DNA of 64,000 nucleotides from Algibacter amylolyticus (GCF_014202225.1 NZ_JACHGE010000009.1:1-64000), one strand, 5' to 3'; shown: positions 26,437 to 35,552, counted from the first letter of the stretch. Notes: generated by a model from the letters alone, not told the origin. Made by a program: numbers and translations.

Positions 26437-27600
26437 TTAACGTCTTCTTCCACTGCTAGAAGATCTTGATGAGCTACTTCCGGAGCTTCTGCTACTACTA
26501 GATGATCTAGATGCAGTACTACTACTTGATCTAGACGAGCTGCTACTAGGAGTATACGTACTTGTTCTTGATGGTGAAGAACTAGACCTTCTCGCTGTAC
26601 TAGACGATGAACTACGAGTTGTTGTTGGCTGTCTGTAAACTGTACTTGAGCTTCTTCGTGATACTGCAGAAGACGATCTTGCTGTAGAGTTTGTAGAAGG
26701 CGTTCTTGTTGCGGTAGAGCGTCTTGTTGTTCCTGTAGAAACTCGTGTTCCATTAGGATTGTAAGTTCTTCTAACTGTTGATGCTGTTGAGCTTCTTGTT
26801 ACACCAGTATTAGCGCTATTTCTTGCCGATGTGTTATATCGTGAAGATGTTGCTCTATTTTGTGTACTTACCGAGCTACGTCTGCTTAAGCCACTGTTAT
26901 TGGTGCTAGAATAGCTGTTTCTTCTGCTATTACTGTAAGCTGTTGTACGACGGTTGTTATAGTTATTGTTGCTGTAGAACCCTCTGTTATAGCCTCTATT
27001 GTAGCCTCTGTTATAAAAACCACGATTATAGCCCCAACCATAGTTGTAAGCAAAACCGCCATAAAAACCACCGCCATAATAAGGTGGGCAATAGAATGGA
27101 TTGTATATACCACCATAGCCCCAGTTGTTCCAGCCGCCACCGTAAAAGCCGCTATAGCCCCAACGGTTCCAGCCATTATATCCGTAACCAAAACCACCGT
27201 TCCAACCCCAATCGTTCCAACCGTTGTTTATATAGTTTATAGTTACGTCGCTTGGATTTTGACCCCAACCAGCATAACCTACATAATCATTAGCTAAAGG
27301 ATCTGATTCGTTGTAATTTTCACTTTCATAAGAATCAATGTCTGTAAAAATTTCTTCTTCGTATCCAATATTTTCAGATTCAATAGATTTTGTTCTAAAA
27401 TAGTTTTGGTAGTAATTACCAGTGTTTTCATTTGTCGTTGCAACAACTTGTTCTGTTTGTTGAGTTTGTGGAGCACCGCCATAAATTCCGTCACTGTCCA
27501 CACCAACGTATTGATAAGAACCGCAAGAAACAAGCCCAAACGCTAACCCAATTAGGGTTAAAAATGGCACTTTTCCTTTTATGTAGTTGTTAAATTGCAT
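26437..27600 (-). CDS. low-complexity lipoprotein: Gly/Tyr/Asn/Trp-rich centre and Ser/Arg-rich tail
   Basis: The 387-residue protein has a lipobox (GLVSCGS, cysteine near residue 26). An acidic linker follows to about 110. The centre (about 110-210) repeats GWN, GYNRG, GGFYGG and similar aromatic-glycine words. The tail (about 210-387) is almost all serine, arginine and threonine with many RSSS runs. No enzyme domain is visible. It is likely an envelope-attached protein with a disordered surface tail; the very basic tail may bind acidic polymers or nucleic acid. A minus-strand box TATTTTTG (plus 27629-27636) is 29 nt upstream. A second frame at 26403-26753 is a shadow. Confidence 0.82.
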   Translation of the reverse strand: MQFNNYIKGKVPFLTLIGLAFGLVSCGSYQYVGVDSDGIYGGAPQTQQTEQVVATTNENTGNYYQNYFRTKSIESENIGYEEEIFTDIDSYESENYNESDPLANDYVGYAGWGQNPSDVTINYINNGWNDWGWNGGFGYGYNGWNRWGYSGFYGGGWNNWGYGGIYNPFYCPPYYGGGFYGGFAYNYGWGYNRGFYNRGYNRGYNRGFYSNNNYNNRRTTAYSNSRRNSYSSTNNSGLSRRSSVSTQNRATSSRYNTSARNSANTGVTRSSTASTVRRTYNPNGTRVSTGTTRRSTATRTPSTNSTARSSSAVSRRSSSTVYRQPTTTRSSSSSTARRSSSSPSRTSTYTPSSSSSRSSSSTASRSSSSSRSSGSSSSRSSSSGRRR

Positions 27601-27628
27601 ATCTCTTTAATTTTATTGTTGAACATCA

Positions 27629-27636
27629 CAAAAATA
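27629..27636 (-). promoter_or_regulatory. -7 box of the low-complexity lipoprotein gene
   Basis: The minus strand reads TATTTTTG followed by TGATG, about 29 nt before the start codon. No clear -33 TTG was found at the usual distance. Confidence 0.45.
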
Positions 27637-27699
27637 GTTAGTTTTGCTGAACTATTTCTCTTTTTAACATAGTCACAATATTTGTGCCAAAACAAAGAT

Positions 27700-29178
27700 A
27701 TGAGCAAAAAACTTACTAGTAGATCGGAAGATTATTCAAAATGGTATAACGAATTGGTTGTCAAAGCAGACCTAGCGGAGAATTCTGCGGTTAGAGGATG
27801 TATGGTAATCAAGCCGTATGGTTATGCAATTTGGGAAAAAATGCAGGCAGAATTAGATAAAATGTTTAAAGAAACAGGACACCAAAACGCCTATTTTCCT
27901 CTTTTTGTGCCTAAAAGTTTGTTTGAAGCCGAAGAAAAAAACGCAGAAGGTTTCGCTAAAGAGTGTGCCATTGTAACACATTATAGATTACAAAACGATC
28001 CTGATAAACCAGGGAAATTAAGAGTAGATCCAGAAGCGAAGTTGGAAGAAGAGCTAATTGTAAGACCAACTAGTGAGGCTATTATTTGGAATACATTTAG
28101 AGGCTGGGTACAATCCTATAGAGATTTACCATTATTAATAAACCAATGGGCCAATGTGGTTCGTTGGGAAATGCGTACACGTTTGTTTTTAAGAACTGCT
28201 GAGTTTTTATGGCAAGAAGGGCATACGGCTCATGAAACAAAACAGCAAGCTGTAGCTGAAGCTGAATTAATGAATAACGTATACGCCACGTTTGTAGAGA
28301 ATTTTATGGCTATTCCTGTTATTCAAGGGTTAAAAACAGAAAGTGAACGTTTTGCAGGAGCAGATGAAACCTATTGTATTGAAGCCTTAATGCAAGATGG
28401 TAAAGCTTTACAAGCAGGAACCTCACACTTTTTGGGTCAAAATTTCGCGAAAGCATTCGATGTTAAATACGCTAATAAAGAAGGTAAACAAGATTACGTT
28501 TGGGCAACTTCTTGGGGTGTGTCTACACGATTAATGGGAGCGTTAATTATGACGCATAGTGATGATCATGGTTTAGTTTTGCCTCCTAGTTTGGCACCAA
28601 ACCAAGTGGTTATTATTCCTATTTATAAGAGTGATGAAGATTTAGAAGCTATAACAGAAGTAGCTAATAGTATAATTAGTGATTTACGCGGAAAAAACAT
28701 TTCTGTTAAATTCGATAATAGAACAACACATAGACCAGGTGCTAAATTTGCACAACACGAGTTACAAGGTGTGCCATTAAGACTTGCTATAGGTGCAAGA
28801 GATTTAGCAAATGGAACGGTTGAAATCGCGCGTAGAGATACGCTAACAAAAGAAGTTGTAACGCTAGATAGTTTAAATGATAAAATTGAAGGACTTTTAA
28901 AAGACATTCAAAACGATTTATATAAGAAAGCGTTAGATTTTAGAAACGATCATATTACCGAAGTAGAAACTTTTGAAGAATTTAAAACAGTATTAGAAAC
29001 AAAAACAGGGTTTATTTCTGCGCATTGGGATGGTACTATTGAAACAGAAGACAAAATAAAAGAGCTTACCAAAGCAACAATTCGTTGTATTCCTTTAGAA
29101 GGGAAGGAAGAAGCAGGAATTTGTGTGTTTTCTGGTAATCCTTCGAAACGTAGAGTATTGTTCGCAAAAGCGTATTAA
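27700..29178 (+). CDS. proS: prolyl-tRNA synthetase, archaeal/eukaryotic-type (ProS type 3)
   Basis: The 492-residue class II synthetase charges tRNA-Pro. It lacks the editing insertion of E. coli ProRS and shows class II motif 2 ([11 protein letters not shown]) and motif 3 ([17 protein letters not shown]). The C-terminal anticodon and zinc-like part ends with the tyrosine typical of this branch (AKAY). A TTG at 27682 gives MCQNKD before MSKKLTSRS; the ATG is chosen. It reads away from the lipoprotein gene, leaving a short shared promoter region. Confidence 0.96.
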   Translation: MSKKLTSRSEDYSKWYNELVVKADLAENSAVRGCMVIKPYGYAIWEKMQAELDKMFKETGHQNAYFPLFVPKSLFEAEEKNAEGFAKECAIVTHYRLQNDPDKPGKLRVDPEAKLEEELIVRPTSEAIIWNTFRGWVQSYRDLPLLINQWANVVRWEMRTRLFLRTAEFLWQEGHTAHETKQQAVAEAELMNNVYATFVENFMAIPVIQGLKTESERFAGADETYCIEALMQDGKALQAGTSHFLGQNFAKAFDVKYANKEGKQDYVWATSWGVSTRLMGALIMTHSDDHGLVLPPSLAPNQVVIIPIYKSDEDLEAITEVANSIISDLRGKNISVKFDNRTTHRPGAKFAQHELQGVPLRLAIGARDLANGTVEIARRDTLTKEVVTLDSLNDKIEGLLKDIQNDLYKKALDFRNDHITEVETFEEFKTVLETKTGFISAHWDGTIETEDKIKELTKATIRCIPLEGKEEAGICVFSGNPSKRRVLFAKAY

Positions 29179-29233
29179 TTGATGTTGAAAAAGGGAACTA
29201 AATAAAATTTTTTGAAAATATTTTATTTAGTTC

Positions 29234-29263
29234 TTGCAACATTTAAAAATAGTTGTATTTTTG
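29234..29263 (+). promoter_or_regulatory. upstream promoter P1 of tRNA-Glu/rpsT
   Basis: TTG at 29234-29236 is followed after 19 nt by TATTTTTG at 29256-29263. Confidence 0.7.
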
Positions 29264-29304
29264 CATCCGCAATGGAAACGTTGCAAGTTATTTGAAAATA
29301 TTTT

Positions 29305-29334
29305 TTGCAAGTTTAAAATATAGTTTTATATTTG
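29305..29334 (+). promoter_or_regulatory. downstream promoter P2 of tRNA-Glu/rpsT
   Basis: TTG at 29305-29307 is followed after 19 nt by TATATTTG at 29327-29334, 18 nt before the tRNA. It lies exactly 71 nt after P1 and shares the TTGCAA...TTTAAAA wording with the tRNA-Thr promoter. Confidence 0.8.
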
Positions 29335-29351
29335 CGCACTCAAAATAAAAT

Positions 29352-29423
29352 GGCCCGTTCGTCTATCGGCTAGGACGCATGGTTTTCATCCATGTAAGAG
29401 GGGTTCGATTCCCCTACGGGCTA
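29352..29423 (+). tRNA. tRNA-Glu (anticodon TTC)
   Basis: GGCCCGT pairs with ACGGGCT, the terminal pair being G-U. The anticodon stem CATGG/CCATG encloses TTTTCAT with anticodon TTC at 29385-29387. The D arm has TCGTCTATCGGCTAGGA and the T arm GGTTCGATTCC. CCA is not encoded. rpsT follows 27 nt later. Confidence 0.95.
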
Positions 29424-29450
29424 CAACTAAAAAATTAAGAAAAAAACAAA

Positions 29451-29702
29451 ATGGCAAATCACAAGTCAGCATTAAAAAGAATTAGAAGTAACGAATCTAA
29501 ACGTTTAACTAACAAGTATCAGCATAAAACAACTCGTAATGCTATTAAGAAATTACGTGAGTTAACTGATAAGAAAGAAGCAGAAACTATGTTTCCTTCA
29601 GTTGTTTCTATGTTAGATAGATTAGCTAAGAAAAACGTTATTCATGCTAACAAAGCGGCTAACCTTAAGTCTGGTTTAGCAAAACACGTTGCTGCACTTT
29701 AA
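29451..29702 (+). CDS. rpsT: 30S ribosomal protein S20
   Basis: The 83-residue basic helical protein is S20: [18 protein letters not shown] at the start, then the [14 protein letters not shown] segment near the end. S20 binds 16S rRNA early in small-subunit assembly. It lies 27 nt downstream of tRNA-Glu without a terminator between them, so the tRNA and rpsT are likely transcribed together from the two promoters upstream. Confidence 0.97.
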   Translation: MANHKSALKRIRSNESKRLTNKYQHKTTRNAIKKLRELTDKKEAETMFPSVVSMLDRLAKKNVIHANKAANLKSGLAKHVAAL

Positions 29703-29727
29703 TTACATTTAAAGTTAGAAAATACTT

Positions 29728-29757
29728 AAAGCTTCTCAGAAATGAGAGGCTTTTTTT
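29728..29757 (+). terminator. intrinsic terminator of rpsT
   Basis: AAAGCTTCTCA pairs with TGAGAGGCTTT (one G-T pair) around GAAA, followed by seven T. Confidence 0.9.
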
Positions 29758-29832
29758 GTGCATTGAATTTTATAATGCAATCTTTGTGAAAACGCAAGTA
29801 TAAACTTTACAAAATAAGACGGGTATTAGTTC

Positions 29833-32130
29833 ATGGAAAACAACTCCAACTTTTCAACATATTTTAATAAAACAAGTAAAGCCTTTAATTTAGAATATTT
29901 TCTTTTATTCACTTTGTTATTTTCTATTACGGCGTGTACTTCCAAAAATTACGAAGAACCTAAAATAGCTCTTGATCAATACTATATTGAAAAAGGGTTT
30001 GCATTGCATGTAGCGGCATCCGAACCTTTTATTGAAGCTCCTGTTACCATGGATTTTGATAATAAAGGTCGTATGTGGGTTGTTGAAATGAAAGGGTATA
30101 TGCAAAATCTTGCTGGTACTGGCGACCATATACCAAATGGAACGATAACCATTTTAGAGGATTTAGATCAAGATGGTGTAGCAGATCACTCTAAAATATT
30201 TATGGATAGTTTGGTGCTGCCTAGAGCTATTGCACATGTTTATGGGGGACTTTTATATGCCGAACCACCAAATCTTTGGTTCGTAGATATTCAAAATGAT
30301 AAACCCGTTAATAAAGTGCTGGTAGATTCGTTGTATTCTGATGGCGGTAATGTGGAGCATCAACCAAACGGACTTATGATGCATTTGGATAATTGGATTT
30401 ATAATGCAAAATCTAATTTCCGGTATCAACTTAAAAATAATCAATGGATTAAAGCCCCAACGACGTTTAGAGGGCAATGGGGCATTACTAAAGATAATTT
30501 TGGGAGACTGTATTATAACACCAATTCTAGACAGTTATTAGGCGATTATGTATTGCCAAATACCGTTGTTAAAAACGAATTTTATAAGCCTAAAAGTCTT
30601 TTAAATAAAATACTCACCGAAAATCAAAGGGTATATCCATTACATCCAACAGCTGTAAATAGAGGGTATCAAAAGGGAGTTTTAGATGCCGATAGTTTAT
30701 TAATAAATGTTACTTCGGCATGCGGGCCTTTAATATATCGTGGTGATAAATTTCCTGAGGACTATTTAGAAAATGCCTTTATATGTGCGCCAGAGGCTAA
30801 TGTAGTTAAGCGTAATGTTTTAAATGTTGAGGCAGACAAGGTAACGGCAGAACAGGCTATTCCTAATAAAGAGTTTATTTCTTCAACCGATGAAGGATTC
30901 AGACCCGTTAATTTGTTTAATGGACCAGACGGTAATATGTATGTTGTAGATATGCATCGTGGTATTATACAAGATAAAGCGTTTTTAACCCCGTATTTAC
31001 AAAAGTTGTATGCCAAAAAACAGTTGGATACCATTATTGGTATGGGGCGAATTTTAAAGGTAACTCATACCAGCAGTAAACAAGATGCATTTATTAATGT
31101 AGAGGAACAAAGTGTATCTAAATTGGTAGACCTATTAAAACATAAAAATGGTTGGATACGCGATAGAGCACAGCAAGTGTTAATACAAAAAAATGAGCCA
31201 AAGTCAATACCCTTATTAAAAAAGATACTACACGATGAGACTAGTAGCGCTGTGAGCAAATTACATGCTTTATACATATTAGATGGTATTAATACGCTTA
31301 GTTATGAGGTTTTAGAAAAGGTTCTATATTCAGAGCAAAGTGCCAATGTTATAAGTCATGCCATTCTTTTAATGGAGCAGTTTTCGAGTCAAGATCGAAC
31401 TATGTCGATAGCTAAAATTGTAAAACATTTAGCTTTAAAAAATAATCCTACTATAGATTTGTATGTTTTAAGTGCTTTGGGAGATTGGATGGCGTTTTCA
31501 AAGGATCTATTATTTCCTTTAGTGCAACAGTTATCTTTAAGGTATAAAGACCAGATAAGCTATCAAGAAGCTTTTATAACGAGTTTACGAGGCCATGAAG
31601 AAAGCTATAAAGCCTTTTTAGGTGAAACATTAAAAGCTACGGAACACAATGTAATTGCCAAAATATTAAATACCACCATTAGTAATAAGGCTAAAAATAA
31701 ACAAAATAAAATTTTTACCACGAAGAAGGCGCAAGTAGATAATAGAATTGCTGGCTATAATATATTTAGAAATTTATGCGCTACTTGCCATGGCGTAGAA
31801 GGTGAGGGGATTGAAAGTTTGGCGCCACCATTACAGAATTCGGAATACGTTACAGAATCGTCTGAACGTTTAGCGCTGGTAATATTACACGGTTTATCTG
31901 GTCCAATACATGTAAATGGCGATTTGTATGAACTAAATATTGCTATGCCAGGTTTAGCAAATAACCCTGAGTTTACCGATAAAGATATACATAGTATAAT
32001 TCAGTATCTGCGCAATGCATTTCCTGGCAAGTCAAAAAACATATCTATTGATAAAATAAAGTCTTTAAGAGAACAAAAACCTATTGATGGTTTAGGTTTT
32101 ACAGAAGAGGAGCTGTTAAAAGTAAAATAA
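29833..32130 (+). CDS. lipoprotein with sugar-dehydrogenase-like propeller, HEAT repeats and cytochrome c domain
   Basis: The 765-residue product has a signal with a lipobox-like ITACTSK (cysteine near residue 36). Residues ~50-410 form a beta-propeller like the membrane-bound dehydrogenase (PQQ sugar-dehydrogenase-like) group: PVTMDFDNKGRMWVVEMKGY, then FNGPDGNMYVVDMHRG. HEAT-type helical repeats span about 415-620. A C-terminal cytochrome c domain carries heme motif CATCH (LCATCHGVEGEG, about residues 652-663) and a later methionine ligand (NIAMPGLA). It is a probable periplasmic or surface dehydrogenase passing electrons to heme. Substrate unknown. It stands alone. Confidence 0.85.
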   Translation: MENNSNFSTYFNKTSKAFNLEYFLLFTLLFSITACTSKNYEEPKIALDQYYIEKGFALHVAASEPFIEAPVTMDFDNKGRMWVVEMKGYMQNLAGTGDHIPNGTITILEDLDQDGVADHSKIFMDSLVLPRAIAHVYGGLLYAEPPNLWFVDIQNDKPVNKVLVDSLYSDGGNVEHQPNGLMMHLDNWIYNAKSNFRYQLKNNQWIKAPTTFRGQWGITKDNFGRLYYNTNSRQLLGDYVLPNTVVKNEFYKPKSLLNKILTENQRVYPLHPTAVNRGYQKGVLDADSLLINVTSACGPLIYRGDKFPEDYLENAFICAPEANVVKRNVLNVEADKVTAEQAIPNKEFISSTDEGFRPVNLFNGPDGNMYVVDMHRGIIQDKAFLTPYLQKLYAKKQLDTIIGMGRILKVTHTSSKQDAFINVEEQSVSKLVDLLKHKNGWIRDRAQQVLIQKNEPKSIPLLKKILHDETSSAVSKLHALYILDGINTLSYEVLEKVLYSEQSANVISHAILLMEQFSSQDRTMSIAKIVKHLALKNNPTIDLYVLSALGDWMAFSKDLLFPLVQQLSLRYKDQISYQEAFITSLRGHEESYKAFLGETLKATEHNVIAKILNTTISNKAKNKQNKIFTTKKAQVDNRIAGYNIFRNLCATCHGVEGEGIESLAPPLQNSEYVTESSERLALVILHGLSGPIHVNGDLYELNIAMPGLANNPEFTDKDIHSIIQYLRNAFPGKSKNISIDKIKSLREQKPIDGLGFTEEELLKVK

Positions 32131-32178
32131 AATGAAAAAAAATATCTGCAATTAACAACTTATGATTCAATAAAAATT

Positions 32179-32186
32179 TAAATTTG
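32179..32186 (+). promoter_or_regulatory. -7 box of the small acidic protein gene
   Basis: TAAATTTG matches TAnnTTTG, 33 nt before the TTG start codon; no clear -33 element. Confidence 0.5.
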
Positions 32187-32219
32187 CAATTATAATAAGT
32201 TTAAAAAACACACCCTCTT

Positions 32220-32582
32220 TTGGAAAATAAAAAAGCAATAAAATTAATCGACAAGATTCTTAAAAATTTAGATAAGACAGGAATTAATACGGATACACTA
32301 ATTGACGATATTAAGGAATTGAGAACGTATGCTTTAGAGGCACAAATTCCATTAGTAGTTAAAGTGCTTAGGTTAACTTACGAGCATATTGAAGCTACTG
32401 AGTCTTTTATGATACCTATGCCAGATGATGAGCCTATTGAGGAAGATGCTGAGGTTGTAGCTAACGATGAGCTTGCACCTGTTGAAAGCCTTAAGTATGT
32501 AATTGCACTTATGAAAAACCTTAACAATAAAGGGAATATTGCCGATTTAAAAGAATATAGAGATCTTTTAAATAGTTACTAG
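32220..32582 (+). CDS. small conserved acidic protein, TTG start
   Basis: The 120-residue protein starts at TTG (MENKKAIKLIDKILKNL); no ATG is available until residue 62 or so. It is largely helical, with an acidic linker (PMPDDEPIEEDAEVV) in the middle. No signal peptide or membrane segment is present. I do not recognise a family. A -7 box TAAATTTG lies at 32179-32186 and a strong terminator follows, so it is its own unit, which supports a real gene. Confidence 0.72.
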   Translation: MENKKAIKLIDKILKNLDKTGINTDTLIDDIKELRTYALEAQIPLVVKVLRLTYEHIEATESFMIPMPDDEPIEEDAEVVANDELAPVESLKYVIALMKNLNNKGNIADLKEYRDLLNSY

Positions 32583-32609
32583 ATAATTAGTAAACTATAT
32601 GCATAAAAA

Positions 32610-32640
32610 TGAATCCTGCCCATTGGCGGGATTTTTTTTT
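32610..32640 (+). terminator. intrinsic terminator of the small acidic protein gene
   Basis: AATCCTGCC pairs with GGCGGGATT around a short loop with one G-T pair, followed by nine or ten T. Confidence 0.9.
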
Positions 32641-32737
32641 TGCATTAGCCCAAAGGGTAGACTTTTAATACTTTCAATAATCTTAAATATTACGTTTTAA
32701 TCCGTAACTCGATTTTTAAGAGCGCAAACTAACACGA

Positions 32738-32777
32738 AACAGTTTCCCTCCTAAAAAGGAGGGATTAAGGGAGGTGT
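32738..32777 (+). repeat. 40-bp hairpin repeat, copy 1
   Basis: The block holds the hairpin CCCTCCT-AAAA-AGGAGGG followed by ATTAAGGGAGGTGT. It is identical over 40 bases to 51993-52032. A degenerate relative lies at 35416-35446. Confidence 0.85.
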
Positions 32778-32861
32778 AACCAAGAGAATCAAAAAAATCT
32801 AGACGTTACCATTTAAAAACAAGCCTGATATTAGTTATTTAAAACCGTATTTAGCAGATTT

Positions 32862-33016
32862 GCCCGCGTTAGGGATTGAAACGGCATCCTTTTTTTGCTG
32901 CCATAAATGGCAAAAAAAGACCTGCCTGCCGGCAGGCAGGTATAGTGGAAAGCCTGACCTAAGTGATCCTACAAGGTTTTGAAAACCTTGTAGGTATAAG
33001 CGTGGTAACGCCCAAA
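32862..33016 (+). repeat. dispersed flavobacterial repeat, copy A, with nested palindromes
   Basis: The left end GCGTTAGGGATTGAAACGG and right end GGTAACGCCCAA match the ends of the copies at 36078-36168 and 45403-45498. Inside are an imperfect hairpin (TTTTTTTGC with GGCAAAAAAA, about 32890-32918), a perfect 20-bp palindrome CCTGCCTGCCGGCAGGCAGG (32921-32940) and a 13-bp-arm inverted repeat around G32981 (32968-32994). No gene is seen in the gap 32641-33051. Confidence 0.75.
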
Positions 33017-33051
33017 TATCAATACAATTATTTATACACTCGAATTAACCC

Positions 33052-33086
33052 AAAAAAAAGCCTTAATATAAATATCAAGGCTTTTA
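33052..33086 (-). terminator. intrinsic terminator of rho
   Basis: On the minus strand AAAAGCCTT pairs with AAGGCTTTT and is followed by a T run. It begins about 25 nt past the rho stop. Confidence 0.82.
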
Positions 33087-33110
33087 GTTATTTTGAAAAT
33101 AAGAGGTTTT

Positions 33111-34754
33111 TTATCCGTTCATAGAAATTAAAAACTCTTCGTTATTTTTAGTTTGTTTGAAACGCTCGTTAATAAATTCCATAGCCTCTACAGGATTCAT
33201 ATCGGCAAGGTATTTGCGCATTACCCACATACGTTGTACGGTAACATCGTCTAATAAAATATCATCACGACGTGTACTTGACGAGGTAAGATCGATAGCA
33301 GGGAAAATACGACGGTTAGATATTTTTCTATCTAATTGAAGCTCCATGTTACCGGTTCCTTTAAATTCTTCGAAAATTACTTCGTCCATTTTAGAACCTG
33401 TTTCGGTAAGTGCTGTTGCTATAATTGTTAGAGAACCTCCGTTTTCTATATTACGAGCAGCACCAAAGAAACGTTTTGGTTTGTGTAATGCATTGGCATC
33501 TACACCACCACTTAATATTTTACCAGATGCTGGTTGCACCGAGTTATAAGCTCTCGCCAAACGTGTAATGGAATCTAGTAGGATAACTACGTCGTGTCCA
33601 CATTCTACCAAACGTTTTGCTTTTTCAAGTACAATGTTGGCAATTTTTACGTGCTCGTGTGCTTCCTTATCGAAAGTAGAAGCAATAACTTCACCACGAA
33701 CATTACGTTGCATATCTGTAACCTCTTCTGGACGCTCATCAATTAACAAAATCATTTGATAAACCTCTGGGTGGTTTGCTGCAATGGCGTTAGCAACATC
33801 CTTAAGTAACATGGTTTTACCCGTTTTTGGTTGCGATACAATCATACCACGTTGCCCTTTTCCAATAGGAGCAAATAAATCCATAATACGCGTAGAAATC
33901 GTACTTTGACGTTCTGCTAAATTAAATTTTTCTTGAGGAAATAACGGTGTTAAATGCTCGAAAGCAACACGGTCTCTCACTACATTTGGGTTTTGACCGT
34001 TAATTTTACTTACTTTAATTAATGGAAAATACTTTTCACCTTCTTTAGGAGGTCTTACATTTCCAAAAACAGTATCTCCAACTTTTAAACCAAATAAACG
34101 GATTTGCGATTGAGATACATAAATATCATCTGGAGATGATAAATAGTTATAATCAGACGAGCGTAAAAACCCGTATCCATCTTGCATGATGTCTAAAACA
34201 CCTTCACTTTCTATAATGGCATCAAACTCGTAATCTGGCTCACGGTAGCGGTTTCTGCTATCTTTATTCCCTTTATCAATATTACCGTTTTTTTGGTTTT
34301 TATGTTGGTTTTTGTTTTGGTTATTTTGTGGCCTAGGATTAGGTTTTTTAGTATCGTTTTTTGGCCTTGGGTTAGGCTTATGTACTGGCTTTTTTTCTTC
34401 TTTAGCTTGTGGTACTTCTGCCTTTTTAACTTCGGCTTTAGGAGCAGCAACAGCTTCAGGTTTACTATCTGCAGCGTTATCTGTTGTTGGTGCTTTTTCG
34501 GCAGCTTTAACAGGTTTTTGTACGCGCTGTCTAGGTTTTCTTGCAGCCTTTTCTGCAACTGGTTCAGCTTTAGTTTCTGGTGTTATTTCTGGAACTACAG
34601 CTTTAACAGCTTTAGGATCGGCAGCTTGTTGATCGAGAATTTGGTAAACTAAATCTAATTTTTTTAATGAACGGTATTTCGGAACGTTCAATTTTTTTGC
34701 AATCTCCTGTAAATCAGTGAGTTTTTTCTCTTTTAATTGTGAAATTTCAAACAT
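33111..34754 (-). CDS. rho: transcription termination factor Rho with long disordered insertion
   Basis: The 547-residue hexameric ATPase is about 130 residues longer than E. coli Rho. Residues 1-42 form the Rho N-terminal helices, and about 43-172 are low complexity: alanine/lysine/proline-rich, then PNPRPKN and [12 protein letters not shown] words. The cold-shock RNA-binding domain ([15 protein letters not shown], about 185-199) and the ATPase core follow, with Walker A SQPKTGKT (307-314) and Walker [16 protein letters not shown]. In Bacteroides thetaiotaomicron a comparable Rho insertion drives phase separation; the same role here is inference. It is divergent from DUF4293. Confidence 0.96.
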   Translation of the reverse strand: MFEISQLKEKKLTDLQEIAKKLNVPKYRSLKKLDLVYQILDQQAADPKAVKAVVPEITPETKAEPVAEKAARKPRQRVQKPVKAAEKAPTTDNAADSKPEAVAAPKAEVKKAEVPQAKEEKKPVHKPNPRPKNDTKKPNPRPQNNQNKNQHKNQKNGNIDKGNKDSRNRYREPDYEFDAIIESEGVLDIMQDGYGFLRSSDYNYLSSPDDIYVSQSQIRLFGLKVGDTVFGNVRPPKEGEKYFPLIKVSKINGQNPNVVRDRVAFEHLTPLFPQEKFNLAERQSTISTRIMDLFAPIGKGQRGMIVSQPKTGKTMLLKDVANAIAANHPEVYQMILLIDERPEEVTDMQRNVRGEVIASTFDKEAHEHVKIANIVLEKAKRLVECGHDVVILLDSITRLARAYNSVQPASGKILSGGVDANALHKPKRFFGAARNIENGGSLTIIATALTETGSKMDEVIFEEFKGTGNMELQLDRKISNRRIFPAIDLTSSSTRRDDILLDDVTVQRMWVMRKYLADMNPVEAMEFINERFKQTKNNEEFLISMNG

Positions 34755-34908
34755 TTATGTTTAATTGGATATTTTATTGAATACTAACGTGAGTAATTCT
34801 GAAATATGATTTTTAAAATCTTGAAGAATTAACCGCTTGTAAGTGCGGTTGTTGTGAATTATTACTGCAATAATACAACTTTATTTTATTTTTTATCATT
34901 AATTCTAT

Positions 34909-34916
34909 TATTTTTG
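34909..34916 (+). promoter_or_regulatory. -7 box of the DUF4293 gene
   Basis: TATTTTTG is a perfect TAnnTTTG match, 22 nt before the start codon. Confidence 0.55.
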
Positions 34917-34938
34917 CGGTCTAGTTATTAAAAAAAGT

Positions 34939-35349
34939 ATGCTACAACGTATTCAAACTATATACCTATTATTGGCTTCAGCAGTATCTGGAGGTCTTAT
35001 TTTTGTTTTCCATTTATGGATTACAGATAGTGGTGTAAGTGTGTTTGCAAAAGACGAATTACTGTATTTAGGGCTATTTTTAGCTTCGGCAGTACTATCG
35101 TTGGTAACCATTTTTATGTTTAAAAATAGGAAGTCTCAATTTGTATTGGGGCGACTTAACATCATATTAAACTTTATTTTACTAGGATTTTTCGTGTATC
35201 AATCACTAAATGTATCTGGAGAGACGGCGGTTTCTGAGAAAGGTATTGGGATGCTTCTCCCTATTGTTTCTATCGTGTTATTGGCATTAGCCAATAAGGC
35301 CATCAAGAAGGATGAAGAACTTGTAAAATCTGTTGATAGGTTACGATAA
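34939..35349 (+). CDS. DUF4293 four-helix membrane protein
   Basis: The 136-residue inner-membrane protein starts MLQRIQTIYLLLASA, the family hallmark, and has four hydrophobic segments (about 5-25, 41-61, 73-93, 103-121). A charged tail follows (KKDEELVKSVDRLR). Function is unknown. DUF4293 genes are commonly divergent from rho in Bacteroidetes, as here. It ends at its own terminator. Confidence 0.88.
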   Translation: MLQRIQTIYLLLASAVSGGLIFVFHLWITDSGVSVFAKDELLYLGLFLASAVLSLVTIFMFKNRKSQFVLGRLNIILNFILLGFFVYQSLNVSGETAVSEKGIGMLLPIVSIVLLALANKAIKKDEELVKSVDRLR

Positions 35350-35375
35350 ACCTAACATCTTAGTAGTATTAGTGC

Positions 35376-35407
35376 GAAAACCCGAAGCGAAAGCTTTGGG
35401 TTTTTTT
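35376..35407 (+). terminator. intrinsic terminator of the DUF4293 gene
   Basis: AAAACCC and AAGC pair with GCTT and GGGTTTT around GAAA, with one mismatch, followed by a T run. Confidence 0.85.
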
Positions 35408-35415
35408 GTTTGTTA

Positions 35416-35446
35416 TGTCCTCTTGAAGGGACTTTAAGGGTGTTTT
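35416..35446 (+). repeat. degenerate copy of the 40-bp hairpin repeat
   Basis: A short hairpin (GTCC, TCTTGAA, GGGAC) is followed by TTTAAGGGTGT. The layout resembles 32738-32777, though the arms have diverged. AGAACCTAA (35452-35460) and TTAGGTTCT (35500-35508) form a further long-range inverted repeat next to it. Confidence 0.35.
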
Positions 35447-35518
35447 TAGTGAGAACCTAAATCTCTTGAAGAGATAAAACACTCCATTCTATGGTTTACT
35501 TAGGTTCTTTTTGAGCAC

Positions 35519-35552
35519 AAAAAAAAGCCTAGAGTTATCTCCAGGCTTTTAA
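35519..35552 (-). terminator. intrinsic terminator of the FKBP gene
   Basis: On the minus strand AAAAGCCTGGAG pairs with CTCTAGGCTTTT (one mismatch) around ATAA, with a long T tail. Confidence 0.83.

Noticed and set aside
26403-26753. Minus-strand frame of 116 codons inside the low-complexity lipoprotein gene
   Set aside because: It is a frame-shifted reading of the serine/arginine-coding repeats and lacks a signal or domain; the lipoprotein frame has a lipobox and full length.
32862-33016. CRISPR-like or attC-like array
   Set aside because: The palindromes differ from each other, with no regular spacers, repeats or cas/integrase genes.
34211-34652. Several frames opposite the Rho insertion
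   Set aside because: The low-complexity lysine/asparagine codons leave the other frames open by chance; the products are simple hydrophobic runs.
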